This document shows positions 8,563-19,223 of a stretch of DNA of 64,000 bases, piece after piece. Every line of letters starts with the position of its first letter. The first letter of the stretch is position 1. The stretch covers positions 62,001 through 126,000 of the forward strand of contig NZ_JIAH01000006.1 in the NCBI RefSeq assembly GCF_000688415.1. Direction: 5' to 3'. The position numbers and the translations under genes were made by a program. The notes below the pieces were generated by a model. The model was not told where the DNA came from and ran no database searches. It was given only the letters and a program-made list of their open reading frames with translations. The stretch comes from Corynebacterium pseudodiphtheriticum DSM 44287 (GTDB lineage Bacteria > Actinomycetota > Actinomycetes > Mycobacteriales > Mycobacteriaceae).

Positions 8563-9462
8563 ATGAACGATCAGCCAGAGCAGTTAAGCGCGCAGAACCA
8601 CAATGCAAACCTGCAGCAGCAATTGCCGCATGGAATCATCGTGGCGGCCACCCCGTTGGGAAACCTTGCTGACGCCTCCCCCCGGCTGATTAGCGCACTG
8701 CAACAAGCAGAGCTCATTGCTGCTGAAGATACAAGAAGATTGCGAAACCTTGCGAATGCTCTGGGGGTGGAATTGCGTGCGAAGGTGGTCTCGAATTTTG
8801 ATCATAACGAGGCCGGACGGGTGTCTGAGCTGCTGCGTGCAGCACGCAATTCGAGTGTGCTGGTGGTTAGCGACGCTGGCATGCCAGTGGTTTCGGATCC
8901 GGGACATAATATTGTGGCAGCTGCGCACGAAGCTGGGGTGCCGGTGACAGCTATTCCTGGCCCGTCTGCGGTGCCCACTGCTCTAGCGCTGTGTGGGCTG
9001 CAGGTGGGAAAGTTTATCTTTGATGGTTTTGCGCCGCGTAAAGACGGTGCCCGGCGTAGTTGGCTGGAGTCACTGCGTAATCAAAAGCGGGCTGTGTGTT
9101 TCTTTGAATCTCCACATCGTTTAGCCGATACCTTGCACATTGCTGCGGAGGTCTTGGGGGAGCAGCGTCGTGGAGCTGTGTGTCGTGAGCTGACCAAACT
9201 CTATGAAGAGGTGAAACAAGCTCCGCTTGGCGAGCTGGCAGCGTGGGCAGAAGACGGAGTCAAAGGGGAAATTACGGTCGTCATTGAGGGAGGCGAGCAG
9301 ACTCACTTGACCGTGGAGGATGCAGTCGGCCGGGTCTCCGAACTTGTTGATGGTGGCATGCGTTTGAAAGCAGCGTGCAAGCAGATTGGGGCCTGGACTG
9401 CGCATTCGAATCGGGAACTTTACGACGCATTCCTGCGCGCTCGAGCCAAAGAAGAGGAATAG
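8563..9462 (+). CDS. rsmI: 16S rRNA (cytidine-1402 2'-O)-methyltransferase
   Basis: RsmI methylates the 2'-O of C1402 in the 16S rRNA decoding centre. The tetrapyrrole-methylase fold is clear: IIVAATPLGNLADASPR at the N-terminus, AEDTRRLRNL, VLVVSDAGMPVVSDPGHNIV (SAM-binding) and VTAIPGPSAVPTALALCGL, then FFESPHRL. The length of 300 aa is standard. GGAGG lies just before the paired starts GTG 8560 / ATG 8563. It is divergent from pmt, and betP follows after 189 bp with its own leader. Confidence 0.95.
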   Translation: MNDQPEQLSAQNHNANLQQQLPHGIIVAATPLGNLADASPRLISALQQAELIAAEDTRRLRNLANALGVELRAKVVSNFDHNEAGRVSELLRAARNSSVLVVSDAGMPVVSDPGHNIVAAAHEAGVPVTAIPGPSAVPTALALCGLQVGKFIFDGFAPRKDGARRSWLESLRNQKRAVCFFESPHRLADTLHIAAEVLGEQRRGAVCRELTKLYEEVKQAPLGELAAWAEDGVKGEITVVIEGGEQTHLTVEDAVGRVSELVDGGMRLKAACKQIGAWTAHSNRELYDAFLRARAKEEE

Positions 9463-9651
9463 TGGCGAAAAACACAGCAGCTGCGCTTCTGTGGCATTTT
9501 GAGAATTGTGAGTGATATTAGCTAGATAATGCCAGTAAAAATGCGTTGCCTTGCTGACGAGTCACGTAGTTGACGTCTTTATTTGCTTAACAGCTGTTTT
9601 TCAGCTTATTTGAATTTGATTGCCGGGTGTTTTTCAACCACGCTGGTATCC

Positions 9652-11511
9652 ATGAATAAACCTGACTCACACGACTCTAAAGGCGCCGATGGTGCTGTGG
9701 GTGCTGACCGCGATAAAGTTGCGGATGGTCCACAACTAGAAACCAATGCCAATTTGGTACGCGAGGATCTTGATGAGCTTTCGGCTACCAGGCAGATCGC
9801 CTACATGCTGGAACATGAAGATGATGTTGCGGTAAGCAGCGTGGAAGATTCAGTGGAGTTGGCTTCGGAAACCGAAGATAGCTCGATTGACTGGGCGGTG
9901 GTGGCCCCGGCTGGGCTACTGGTGTTGGCTACCGTTATTTGGGGCCTGGTGTTCACTGATTCTTTTACAGCCTTCGCCAGCACGGCTTTTGGTTGGATCA
10001 TTGACAATTTTGGTTGGGCCTTCATGCTGTTCACCACCGTGTTCGTGGTGTTCGTGATCGCTATTGCTGCTTCGAAATTTGGAGCTATTAAATTAGGTTC
10101 GATTAATGAAGAGCCTGAATTTAATACCATCTCGTGGATCGCAATGATGTTCGCCGCTGGTATGGGGATCGGCCTGATGTTCTTCGGTGCTGCGGAACCG
10201 ACTTTCTTCTACAACGATGGTGTGCCGGGCATCGACAATGACCCGGTTGGCGGTGCCATGTCGCAGGCAATGTTCCACTGGACGTTACATCCGTGGGCAA
10301 TTTACTCGATCGTAGGTTTGGCGATTGCCTATTCGACCTTCCGTGTAGGGCGCAAGCAGCTGCTGTCTTCCGCATTCGTGCCGTTGATTGGTGAAAAAGC
10401 TGCTGCGGGCGGCATCGGTCGTGTTATTGATATTTTGTCGATTTTTGCGACGGTTTTCGGTACCGCTTGTTCGTTGGGGCTTGGTGCACTGCAGATTCAA
10501 GCAGGTTTGGCCGCTTCCGGGATTATCGATGACCCATCGATGTCTGTGGTAATCGGCATTGTTTTGGTGTTGACATTGGCCTTTATTCTTTCGGCGCTGT
10601 CAGGCGTCGGTAAGGGCATTCAGTACCTGTCGAACGCCAATTTGATCATGGCAGCAACTCTTGCAATTTTTGTTTTTATCGTTGGGCCAACCGTTGTGCA
10701 GTTGAACTTGATTCCAGGGTCGTTGGGTTCCTACCTGCAAAACTTCCTGATGATGGCCGGACGCACCGCAGAAAACGGTGAAGCAGCCGCTGACTTTAGC
10801 TCTGCATGGACGATTTTCTACTGGGCATGGTGGGTGTCCTGGTCGCCGTTCGTTGGTATGTTCCTGGCTCGTATTTCCCGTGGTCGCTCCGTACGTGAAT
10901 TCTGCGTCGGTGTGTTGCTGATTCCATCTGGTGTTTCCACTATTTGGTTTGCGATCTTCGGCGGCACCGCCATCGATATGGAACGCGACAATGAGGGCGT
11001 GGTTTATGGCGATGGCACGACGGAAAACATGCTCTTCAACATGTTTGATCAGCTGCCGTTGGGTTCAATTGCCTCGATTGTCGCTATGGTTTTGCTGGCG
11101 ACGTTCTTCATTACTTCGGCAGACTCTGCGTCAACCGTGATGGGCTCGATGTCGCAGCGCGGACGCATGGTAGCTACCCCGTGGTTGTCGGCGACTTGGG
11201 GTGTTTTGACCGCTGCGGTTGGTTTGACCATGCTCATTGGTGGCGGCGAGGATGCTTTGGATTCGTTGCAGTCAGTGACCATCGTGGCCGCTTCGCCGTT
11301 CCTTCTGATCATCATTGGCTTGATGTTTAGCTTGGTGAAGGACCTACGTAATGACGTAATCTATGTCGAGCAAAAGGAACAGCAGGCTTTCGCGCGCAAG
11401 TTGGCTCGTGAACGTCGTTTGACTCGCGAAGCACACCGCAAGGAAGAGCTGAAGAAACGTCGTTCTGAACGCCTGGAAAATTTGAAGCCAGAATCGATGC
11501 GTAAGAAATAA
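9652..11511 (+). CDS. betP: Glycine betaine/Na+ symporter, BCCT family (BetP-like)
   Basis: This is a BCCT carrier of 619 aa with 12 expected membrane helices. The flexible glycine motif [16 protein letters not shown] (helix 3) and the aromatic betaine box [28 protein letters not shown] match BetP very closely. The N-terminus is long and acidic (about 80 residues), and the C-terminus is a strongly basic helix (from [15 protein letters not shown] to the RKK end). In C. glutamicum BetP these tails sense and transmit osmotic stress, so the protein probably acts as an osmosensor as well as a transporter. Position between rsmI and metG agrees with the C. glutamicum order. The GMGIG motif predicts Na+ coupling and betaine specificity. 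Confidence 0.9.
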   Translation: MNKPDSHDSKGADGAVGADRDKVADGPQLETNANLVREDLDELSATRQIAYMLEHEDDVAVSSVEDSVELASETEDSSIDWAVVAPAGLLVLATVIWGLVFTDSFTAFASTAFGWIIDNFGWAFMLFTTVFVVFVIAIAASKFGAIKLGSINEEPEFNTISWIAMMFAAGMGIGLMFFGAAEPTFFYNDGVPGIDNDPVGGAMSQAMFHWTLHPWAIYSIVGLAIAYSTFRVGRKQLLSSAFVPLIGEKAAAGGIGRVIDILSIFATVFGTACSLGLGALQIQAGLAASGIIDDPSMSVVIGIVLVLTLAFILSALSGVGKGIQYLSNANLIMAATLAIFVFIVGPTVVQLNLIPGSLGSYLQNFLMMAGRTAENGEAAADFSSAWTIFYWAWWVSWSPFVGMFLARISRGRSVREFCVGVLLIPSGVSTIWFAIFGGTAIDMERDNEGVVYGDGTTENMLFNMFDQLPLGSIASIVAMVLLATFFITSADSASTVMGSMSQRGRMVATPWLSATWGVLTAAVGLTMLIGGGEDALDSLQSVTIVAASPFLLIIIGLMFSLVKDLRNDVIYVEQKEQQAFARKLARERRLTREAHRKEELKKRRSERLENLKPESMRKK

Positions 11512-11595
11512 CCAACAGCACTAGCGGTCGCAGCATCAGTCGTGGTGTTGCTCGCTGTATGGATGTGAATCAGCTGCGCATCCTGTGAGTTCTAT

Positions 11596-11626
11596 GAACC
11601 CCGGTAACCACATGGTGCCGGGGTTC
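11596..11626 (+). terminator. Stem-loop terminator after betP
   Basis: GAACCCCGG (11596-11604) pairs with CCGGGGTTC (11618-11626) around a loop that holds AACCACATGGTG. The U-tract is short (AATTAT). The hairpin separates betP from metG, whose ATG is 17 bp beyond it. Confidence 0.75.
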
Positions 11627-11642
11627 AATTATGCTTGAGGGC

Positions 11643-13484
11643 ATGTCTGAAAATGTGCTTGTGAATGTTGCCTGGCCGTATGCCAACGGCCCCCGTCATA
11701 TCGGACACGTCGCAGGATTTGGCGTACCTTCCGATGTATTCGCGCGCTTTCAGCGAATGCGTGGCAACAATGTCCTGATGGTTTCAGGCACTGATGAACA
11801 CGGCACTCCGCTGTTGGTGCAAGCTGATAAAGAAGGCGTCTCCGTGCGTGAGTTGGCTGACCGCTATAACCGGCAGATAGTCGAAGATTTGCGTGGTCTG
11901 GGCCTGTCCTATGACTGGTTTACCCGTACAGTTACCCGGACTCACTATGCGACGGTGCAGGAACTATTTAAAGGTTTATATAACAACGGCTACATGGTGA
12001 AGGAAACCACCATGGGGGCGGTTTCGCCGTCGACGGGACGTACTTTGCCGGACCGTTATATTGAAGGAACCTGTCCGATTTGCAACGCCGATGGTGCTCG
12101 CGGCGACCAGTGTGATAACTGCGGTAACCAACTCGATCCCGCTGATTTGATTGATCCTGTTTCTAAGATCAACGGCGAAACCCCGGTTTTCCGTGAGACC
12201 GAGCACTTTTTGTTGGATCTTCCTGCGCTTGCCGACGCTTTGCGTGAGTGGTTGTCGGGACGGCAAGGCTGGCGCCCGAACGTTCTAAAATTCTCGCAGA
12301 ACTTACTGGCAGATATGCGCCCACGTGCAATGACCCGCGATATTGACTGGGGTGTGCCAGTACCGATTGAGGGCTGGGAAAACAACAACGCGAAGAAGCT
12401 CTACGTGTGGTTTGATGCGGTGATCGGCTACTTGTCTGCTTCGCTTGAGTGGGCCCAGCGCACTGGTGACCCGGATGCATGGAAGCGATTCTGGCTGGAT
12501 CCAGAAACGAAGTCGTACTATTTCCAGGGCAAAGACAACATCACCTTCCACTCTCAGATTTGGCCTGCGCAATTGCTTGGCTATGCCGGCAAAGGTGCGA
12601 AGGGCGGGGAACAGCACCGCTATGGTGAAATCAACCTGCCGACGGAAATTGTGTCCTCCGAGTTTTTGACCATGTCTGGCTCCAAGTTCTCCTCGTCTAA
12701 GGGCTTGGTCATTTACGTCAAAGACTTCTTGGAAGAATTTGGTCCAGATGCACTGCGGTATTTCATCGCGGTAGCGGGGCCAGAAAACAACGACGCTGAT
12801 TTCACCTGGGACGAGTTCGTTCGGCGCATTAACAACGAATTGGCGAATGGCTGGGGTAACTTGGTCAATCGCACCGTCTCTATGGCGCACAAAAACTTCG
12901 GTGAGGTGCCAAAGCCTGGTGAATTAACCGACAGCGACCGTCGCATCCTCGAATTGGCGGGCAACGCGTTTGACGTTGTTGGCGCGGCGCTGGAAACTTC
13001 CAAATTTAAAGCCGGTATCACGCATGCTATGCATGTAGTAGGTGAAGCCAATGCGTACATCGCCGAAAATGAGCCTTGGAAGCTGGCGAAGGATGATTCC
13101 CAGCGTGAGCGCTTGGCGACAGTTCTCTGGACTGCCTTGCAGGTCGTTTCGGATTGTAACGTGTTGTTGACTCCGTACCTGCCACATCTGGCACAACGAG
13201 TACATGAGACTCTGGGGCGTGAGGATGTGTGGGCTGCACAGCCGGAAATCGTAGAGGTTACCGACGACTATGATGTGCAGCTCATCGGCGTCGGTGTGCC
13301 AGAGAAAGGCCAAAAGTATCCTGCGATCACAGGCGATTACGCGGCTCAGGGGGCAGAATGGAAGCGCTTAGATATTGTCCCAGGTACCGTTTTGGCAAAG
13401 CCGAAGCCGCTGATTACGAAACTCGATCCAGAACTGGCCGAAACTGGGCCAGAATGGGCGCCGGTGACGGATTCGGAAGAATAA
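11643..13484 (+). CDS. metG: Methionyl-tRNA synthetase
   Basis: Class I synthetase of 613 aa. The HIGH-type motif is [20 protein letters not shown], the zinc knuckle is [18 protein letters not shown] (C-x2-C...C-x2-C) and the KMSKS-type loop is [11 protein letters not shown]. The anticodon-binding helical domain follows, and there is no C-terminal tRNA-binding EMAP domain. It charges tRNA-Met and initiator tRNA. The start is ATG 11643 ([14 protein letters not shown]); the in-frame ATG at 11631 is less likely. A TATGCT box directly upstream suggests a very short leader. Confidence 0.96.
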   Translation: MSENVLVNVAWPYANGPRHIGHVAGFGVPSDVFARFQRMRGNNVLMVSGTDEHGTPLLVQADKEGVSVRELADRYNRQIVEDLRGLGLSYDWFTRTVTRTHYATVQELFKGLYNNGYMVKETTMGAVSPSTGRTLPDRYIEGTCPICNADGARGDQCDNCGNQLDPADLIDPVSKINGETPVFRETEHFLLDLPALADALREWLSGRQGWRPNVLKFSQNLLADMRPRAMTRDIDWGVPVPIEGWENNNAKKLYVWFDAVIGYLSASLEWAQRTGDPDAWKRFWLDPETKSYYFQGKDNITFHSQIWPAQLLGYAGKGAKGGEQHRYGEINLPTEIVSSEFLTMSGSKFSSSKGLVIYVKDFLEEFGPDALRYFIAVAGPENNDADFTWDEFVRRINNELANGWGNLVNRTVSMAHKNFGEVPKPGELTDSDRRILELAGNAFDVVGAALETSKFKAGITHAMHVVGEANAYIAENEPWKLAKDDSQRERLATVLWTALQVVSDCNVLLTPYLPHLAQRVHETLGREDVWAAQPEIVEVTDDYDVQLIGVGVPEKGQKYPAITGDYAAQGAEWKRLDIVPGTVLAKPKPLITKLDPELAETGPEWAPVTDSEE

Positions 13485-13490
13485 TTCATA

Positions 13491-13526
13491 TTCATAACGC
13501 TAAACAGCTTCATAACGTTAAGCAGC
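13491..13526 (+). repeat. Two tandem 18-bp direct repeats upstream of the MFS gene
   Basis: TTCATAACGCTAAACAGC (13491-13508) is followed directly by TTCATAACGTTAAGCAGC (13509-13526), with two differences. It lies between the metG stop and the MFS start, overlapping where a promoter or operator would be. No regulator is assigned. Confidence 0.7.
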
Positions 13527-13542
13527 ATGGTGGAAGGTGAGT

Positions 13543-14847
13543 TTGACGCGTGACGAGCAGTCCAAGCGCTCAAAATTAGTGGTTGGTGGGGTTATTCGTA
13601 CCCCACTTGCCGTTGTTGCAGTGGTCTTGGCGGCGGCAAATTTGCGCGCCGGGATTTCTTCGCTGGGTGCGGTGCTGAAGCAGGTCATGGTTAGTTTTCA
13701 GGCGCCTGCTTCGGTTGCAGGACTGCTTACCGCTATGCCCGGTTTTGCTTTTGCCATCATGGGGCTGGCAGCTGTGCCGATAGCTCGGCGTATCGGGTTG
13801 AGCGTTACACTTTTCGCGGGAATGGCGGCCATGTTGGTGGGCCTTGCCTTCCGGCCATTGATTGGAGCTTATTTACCTGGTGGCATGAGCACTTTTCTTG
13901 TGCTGACCGCGTTGGTTGTTAGCGGTATTGCACTGTTGAATGTCCTGTTACCTGCCTGGATTAAACAACATGCACCCCGGCGTTCAGTAGTACTGATGTC
14001 ATGCTATTCCGGCTTTTTAGGATTGTCAGGTGCCGTTGCGCCATTGAGTGCCTTGTGGTTTTCCGGTTCGGAAGCGTGGCGCCCTGCACTAGGAATCTGG
14101 GCCACTCTAGCAGTATCGCAAGCTATCGTCTGGACCCTGGTGCTAATACGCGTTGGAGTGGATAAACCCGCGAAGCCCGCCGCTGAAAAGTACGCAGATA
14201 CCGCATCCACCTCCTCGGCGTCCCGTGCGGATGCAGAGGTCGGTTGCGATATGATTGCCGAGACATCTTTGTGGCGATCTCCAACTGCAGTGGCGATGAT
14301 GCTACTGTTCGGCCTGCAATCGTCGAATGCATATGTACAAATGGGTTGGCTGCCGCAGATGTATATCGATCAGGGTGTCGCACCAGGTAGGGCAGCAATA
14401 GGCTTATCGGTGCTCGGGACTGTCAATGTCATCGGGGGAGTGAGCATGCCGTTTCTGGTTGCTCGAATCCGCGACTTACGCCCGGTAATCGTGCTTTTCG
14501 GTGCGCTGACTACCGTTGGTTATTTGGGAATTATTTTTGCTGGAGACGCAGTTCCAGAATTGTGGGCCATAGTGCTTGGCTTAGGTGGTTTGTGTTTTCC
14601 CACGATTCTCGCTTTGTTGGCAGCAAGGACGCGTACCCCTGAAGTTACTGCACGATTGTCTGGTTTCGTGCAGCCTTACGGTTATTTGTTAGCCGGAATT
14701 CTGCCACTACTGATTGGATTCGTGTATCAAGCGACTGGCCAGTGGTTGTTGATTTTGATCGCGATGGCTCTGACTGGCGTGGGTATGTCCGCGCTGGGGT
14801 ATCGCGCGGGTAAGAAGGTCTACATTGATGACGAGCTTGTACGTTAA
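13543..14847 (+). CDS. MFS transporter, CynX/NimT type
   Basis: A 12-helix major facilitator of about 434 aa. The first helix region PLAVVAVVLAAANLRAGISSLGAVLKQV, with NLR near its end, is typical of the CynX/NimT branch (cyanate or 2-nitroimidazole transporters), as is VAGLLTAMPGFAFAIMGLAAVPIARRIG. The two six-helix halves are separated by a polar loop (about residues 205-245). The substrate cannot be inferred. The start is uncertain: GGAAGG at 13532-13537 is spaced correctly for TTG 13543, whereas GTG 13537 would overlap it. Two 18-bp direct repeats end 10 bp before the GTG. Confidence 0.82.
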   Translation: MTRDEQSKRSKLVVGGVIRTPLAVVAVVLAAANLRAGISSLGAVLKQVMVSFQAPASVAGLLTAMPGFAFAIMGLAAVPIARRIGLSVTLFAGMAAMLVGLAFRPLIGAYLPGGMSTFLVLTALVVSGIALLNVLLPAWIKQHAPRRSVVLMSCYSGFLGLSGAVAPLSALWFSGSEAWRPALGIWATLAVSQAIVWTLVLIRVGVDKPAKPAAEKYADTASTSSASRADAEVGCDMIAETSLWRSPTAVAMMLLFGLQSSNAYVQMGWLPQMYIDQGVAPGRAAIGLSVLGTVNVIGGVSMPFLVARIRDLRPVIVLFGALTTVGYLGIIFAGDAVPELWAIVLGLGGLCFPTILALLAARTRTPEVTARLSGFVQPYGYLLAGILPLLIGFVYQATGQWLLILIAMALTGVGMSALGYRAGKKVYIDDELVR

Positions 14848-14883
14848 GACTTTGCACGCTAAAGACGTTAAAGACCTTAAGAC
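14844..14883 (+). repeat. Cluster of four TWAARGAC-type repeats upstream of tatD
   Basis: TTAAGAC (14844-14850), then GCTAAAGAC (14858-14866), GTTAAAGAC (14867-14875) and CTTAAGAC (14876-14883) run head to tail. The last three units have a period of about 9 bp. The cluster begins at the MFS stop codon and ends 43 bp before tatD, just upstream of a TATTAAAC promoter-like box. Confidence 0.6.
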
Positions 14884-14926
14884 AAGGTGGCTGCAAATCA
14901 GGATTTCGCTATTAAACTAGGGTGCT

Positions 14927-15766
14927 ATGTCGAAGAAGAAATCACGCCCGCAGCCATTTCCCGCACCGGAAATTACCGGTATCGTTGACGCGCATACGCA
15001 CCTTACGTCCTGCCGTGGAAGTAGTCTCGAGGAGTTTCTTGAGCGCGCTATTGCCGGCGGCGTCGGTGAAATCTGCACCGTGGGGGATGATTTAGCTGAA
15101 GCCGAGCAAGCATTGCGCGCAGCAAGGCAACACCCCAACCTACACGCTGCGTGTGCGATTCATCCGACTAAGGCAGAGCAGCTGGACGACGAAGCCAAAA
15201 CTCGACTCTCGGAGATGGCGCGTGATGAAAACTGTGTTGCTATTGGTGAGACCGGTCTCGATTCTTATTGGATCAAGCACGCTCCAGAGTCGACTGCCAC
15301 TCTGGAACAACAAGAAGCATCCTTACGTTGGCATACACAGCTCGCGCGCGCAGTAGGCAAGACGTTGATGATTCATAATCGGGAAGCAGATGCCGATTTA
15401 CTGCGAATTCTTGATGATGAGCCTGCGCCGCCACAGGTTATGCTGCACTGTTTTTCTTCACCAGTATCGATGGCGCGCGAAGCTATTGAGCGTGGGTGGA
15501 TATTGAGCTTTGCTGGAAACGTGACATTTAAACGAAACGATGAGCTGCGGCGTGCAGCTTCCTTGGTGCCGCGGGGGCAGTTGTTGATTGAAACGGATGC
15601 TCCGTTTATGACCCCGGAGCCGTTTCGTGGAGCGCCAAACGAGCCGTCGTTGGTTGGGCATACTGCGCTGTGCGTGGCACAGCAGCGTGGTCAAAGTGCT
15701 GAAGAACTCGCTGCCGAGGTGCGTGCTACCTATCATCGCGTATACGGGCTGGATGAAAGCCACTAA
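14927..15766 (+). CDS. tatD: TatD-family metal-dependent deoxyribonuclease
   Basis: TIM-barrel amidohydrolase-type nuclease of 279 aa. The metal and active-site blocks are all present in order: DAHTHL, GETGLDSYW, MIHNREAD, VMLHCFSS and LIETDAPFMTPEPFRG. TatD enzymes act on DNA 3' ends and are linked to repair and DNA turnover. It starts the tatD-rpf2-ksgA-ispE block, conserved with M. tuberculosis Rv1008-Rv1011; a 276-bp gap before rpf2 suggests a separate rpf2 promoter. Confidence 0.93.
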   Translation: MSKKKSRPQPFPAPEITGIVDAHTHLTSCRGSSLEEFLERAIAGGVGEICTVGDDLAEAEQALRAARQHPNLHAACAIHPTKAEQLDDEAKTRLSEMARDENCVAIGETGLDSYWIKHAPESTATLEQQEASLRWHTQLARAVGKTLMIHNREADADLLRILDDEPAPPQVMLHCFSSPVSMAREAIERGWILSFAGNVTFKRNDELRRAASLVPRGQLLIETDAPFMTPEPFRGAPNEPSLVGHTALCVAQQRGQSAEELAAEVRATYHRVYGLDESH

Positions 15767-15865
15767 CGTCACGTCGCTCATACGGTACAGGTGTGACAAA
15801 TTGCATAGTTTCTGTTCTTCCAGGTTAGCTGGGTTGGTAGTGACCTTGGAGAAAGTTGTGTGATT

Positions 15866-15881
15866 TGTGAATTTTGTGACA
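15866..15881 (+). promoter_or_regulatory. Candidate GlxR (CRP-type) site upstream of rpf2
   Basis: TGTGAATTTTGTGACA matches 10 of the 12 fixed positions of the GlxR consensus I recall, TGTGANNTANNTCACA. It is 162 bp upstream of the rpf2 ATG, in the 276-bp tatD-rpf2 gap. GlxR control of rpf2 has been reported in C. glutamicum (recalled); the site itself is inferred from base matching only. Confidence 0.4.
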
Positions 15882-15949
15882 GCTGGGTTTTGAGCGCGTT
15901 TCGCCACGCGTCGCCGCGTTACCGTATTGTTATCGTCGTTGCAGAATGA

Positions 15950-17209
<1,260 letters not shown>

Positions 17210-17228
17210 TAACTGCTAAACTACCTGC

Positions 17229-18143
17229 ATGGAACACGATTTGGTTGGTGCTGAAACCTCGCGCACGGTAGATCTTTTGGGTCCGGTAGAAATCCGGACT
17301 CTTGCTGAGGATATTGGCATCACCCCGACGAAAAAGCTGGGGCAGAATTTTGTCCATGACGCCAATACAGTGCGTCGCATCGTTGATACTGCCGGGGTGC
17401 GTGCAGACGATCACGTGCTGGAAGTTGGCCCTGGCTTGGGGTCGTTGACGCTAGGTTTGTTGGAAGCGGGACGGCATGTCACAGCCATTGAGATTGACGA
17501 AAAGCTAGCTGCGAAATTGCCGGAAACGGTGGCTGCTCGCGCTGGCCATCGTAAGCAAAACTTTTCTTTAATTACAGCTGATGCGCTGCGCATACGTCCA
17601 GATCAAGTAAACTCCGCATCCCCTGAATCGATCCCGTCTCCCACAGCTTTGGTTGCTAATTTGCCGTATAACGTCGCGGTACCAGTGCTGTTGCACTTAT
17701 TGGCGCAATTTCCCAGCATTAACCGCGTCTTGGTGATGGTGCAAGCAGAAGTTGCGGCTCGGCTGGCTGCACAACCCGGAAACAAAATTTATGGTGTTCC
17801 CAGCGTCAAAGCTGGTTTCTATGGCACTGTGACTCGGGCCGGAACTATCGCTGAACATGTTTTTTGGCCAGCCCCAACAATCAAATCAGGTTTGGTACGG
17901 ATCGAGCGTTTCTCGGAAGATGCTTGCCCATGGCCAATAACGCAAGACACTCGAGAGGCTGTTTTCCCACTCGTGGATGCAGCTTTTGCACAACGCCGCA
18001 AGACTTTACGTGCTGCTTTGTCTAAATATTACGGTTCGGCGGTTGAGGCTGAACAGGCGCTAAGAGCAGCAGGCATTGATCCTGGTTTACGGGGTGAGAA
18101 ACTAAGCGTGGCTGATTTCGTCCGGCTCGGTTTAGCCGAATAA
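17229..18143 (+). CDS. ksgA: 16S rRNA dimethyladenosine transferase
   Basis: KsgA/RsmA dimethylates the two adjacent adenines near the 3' end of 16S rRNA during 30S maturation. The SAM-binding motif is [17 protein letters not shown], preceded by [17 protein letters not shown]; the catalytic motif IV is [14 protein letters not shown]. The 304 aa fit the family. It lies between rpf2 and ispE, with 17 bp to ispE, so the three are probably one transcript. Confidence 0.96.
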   Translation: MEHDLVGAETSRTVDLLGPVEIRTLAEDIGITPTKKLGQNFVHDANTVRRIVDTAGVRADDHVLEVGPGLGSLTLGLLEAGRHVTAIEIDEKLAAKLPETVAARAGHRKQNFSLITADALRIRPDQVNSASPESIPSPTALVANLPYNVAVPVLLHLLAQFPSINRVLVMVQAEVAARLAAQPGNKIYGVPSVKAGFYGTVTRAGTIAEHVFWPAPTIKSGLVRIERFSEDACPWPITQDTREAVFPLVDAAFAQRRKTLRAALSKYYGSAVEAEQALRAAGIDPGLRGEKLSVADFVRLGLAE

Positions 18144-18160
18144 AAACAAGATAGATTCTC

Positions 18161-19222
18161 ATGACAGACGATTATTTATTTCGCTCGTCCCCTCGTAGTT
18201 CGTACGCGGCAAAGGCGTTTGCCAAGGTGAATTTGCATTTGGCGGTCGGCCCTGCCCGCGCCGATGGCTTCCATGATCTGGTGACTATTTTTCAATCACT
18301 GGATCTCGCCGATACCGTGCGGGTTAGCCTGGCTAATGATCAGATTGAGCAGGACGAATCTTCCGGGCACGGACCGGTGCGCGCATTGACTGTGACTGGA
18401 CAAGATAGTAATTCGGTCCCCAGCGATGCTACGAATCTCGCCTGGCAAGCTGTTGACGCCGTTGCTGTTGCTTTGCAAGCAGAACACGCTGGAAAGCTGG
18501 AGCTTCCACCGGTGACGGTGCTAATTGAAAAGAACATTCCGGTCGCTGGAGGCATGGCGGGTGGTTCCGCTGATGCTGCAGCCGCGTTGCGTGCTGCTAA
18601 CTCCTTGTTTGCGGAGCAAGCAAATATCGAGCTGCTGGATGAGTCCGTATTGCATAATATTGCTGCGCAGCTAGGGTCTGACGTCCCATTTTGCTTGCAC
18701 GGCTACACCGCACTGGGGCAAGGCCGGGGAGAAAAGCTGCATGCTGTGCCCACAACTGGTACGTATCACTGGGCATTGGTGGCCAATGAGCGAGGCTTGT
18801 CGACGCCACAGGTATTTGCAGAATTCGATCAGTTGTATCAGGGCAGCCCGCAGCCAGATGCTGGCGGCGGTGAGAAGAAAGGAACACCGGCGGTTCCGCA
18901 CGATCCGAGCCTAAGTGAGACCACAGCATTAACGGCTGCCGCCCAATCTGGGGATGTGCAACAACTCGCTGGCTTATTACGGAATGACTTGCAGGCGGCT
19001 GCATTGCGGCTGCGTCCGGATTTATCCCGCATCCTCGATGCGGGAAGCCACGCTGGGGCACTCGCAGGGATAGTGTCCGGTTCTGGGCCCACCTGTGCAT
19101 TTTTGTGTGCCGATGAGCAGACTGCACACTATGTTGCAACAGAAGTGGAAAAGAAAATAGCCGGTACCCGGGGCATTACTGCCATGAGTCCGGCTGGGGG
19201 TGCTGAGCTAATAGAATGTTAA
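18161..19222 (+). CDS. ispE: 4-diphosphocytidyl-2-C-methyl-D-erythritol kinase
   Basis: GHMP kinase of the MEP isoprenoid pathway, phosphorylating CDP-ME. Motifs: AKAFAKVNLHLAVGPARADGFHDL at the start, the ATP loop IPVAGGMAGGSADAAAALRAAN and the C-terminal GIVSGSGPTCAFLC. At 353 aa it is somewhat longer than the roughly 300-310 aa norm. The excess includes a polar insert around residues 225-250 (GSPQPDAGGGEKKGTPAVPHD) between the catalytic lobes. It ends 1 bp before the convergent aztD-like gene. Confidence 0.95.
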   Translation: MTDDYLFRSSPRSSYAAKAFAKVNLHLAVGPARADGFHDLVTIFQSLDLADTVRVSLANDQIEQDESSGHGPVRALTVTGQDSNSVPSDATNLAWQAVDAVAVALQAEHAGKLELPPVTVLIEKNIPVAGGMAGGSADAAAALRAANSLFAEQANIELLDESVLHNIAAQLGSDVPFCLHGYTALGQGRGEKLHAVPTTGTYHWALVANERGLSTPQVFAEFDQLYQGSPQPDAGGGEKKGTPAVPHDPSLSETTALTAAAQSGDVQQLAGLLRNDLQAAALRLRPDLSRILDAGSHAGALAGIVSGSGPTCAFLCADEQTAHYVATEVEKKIAGTRGITAMSPAGGAELIEC

Positions 19223-19223
19223 G

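Noticed and set aside
9463..9651. MtrA boxes upstream of betP, expected from C. glutamicum
   Set aside because: Only a single TTAAC half is present; no direct-repeat pair at the right spacing.
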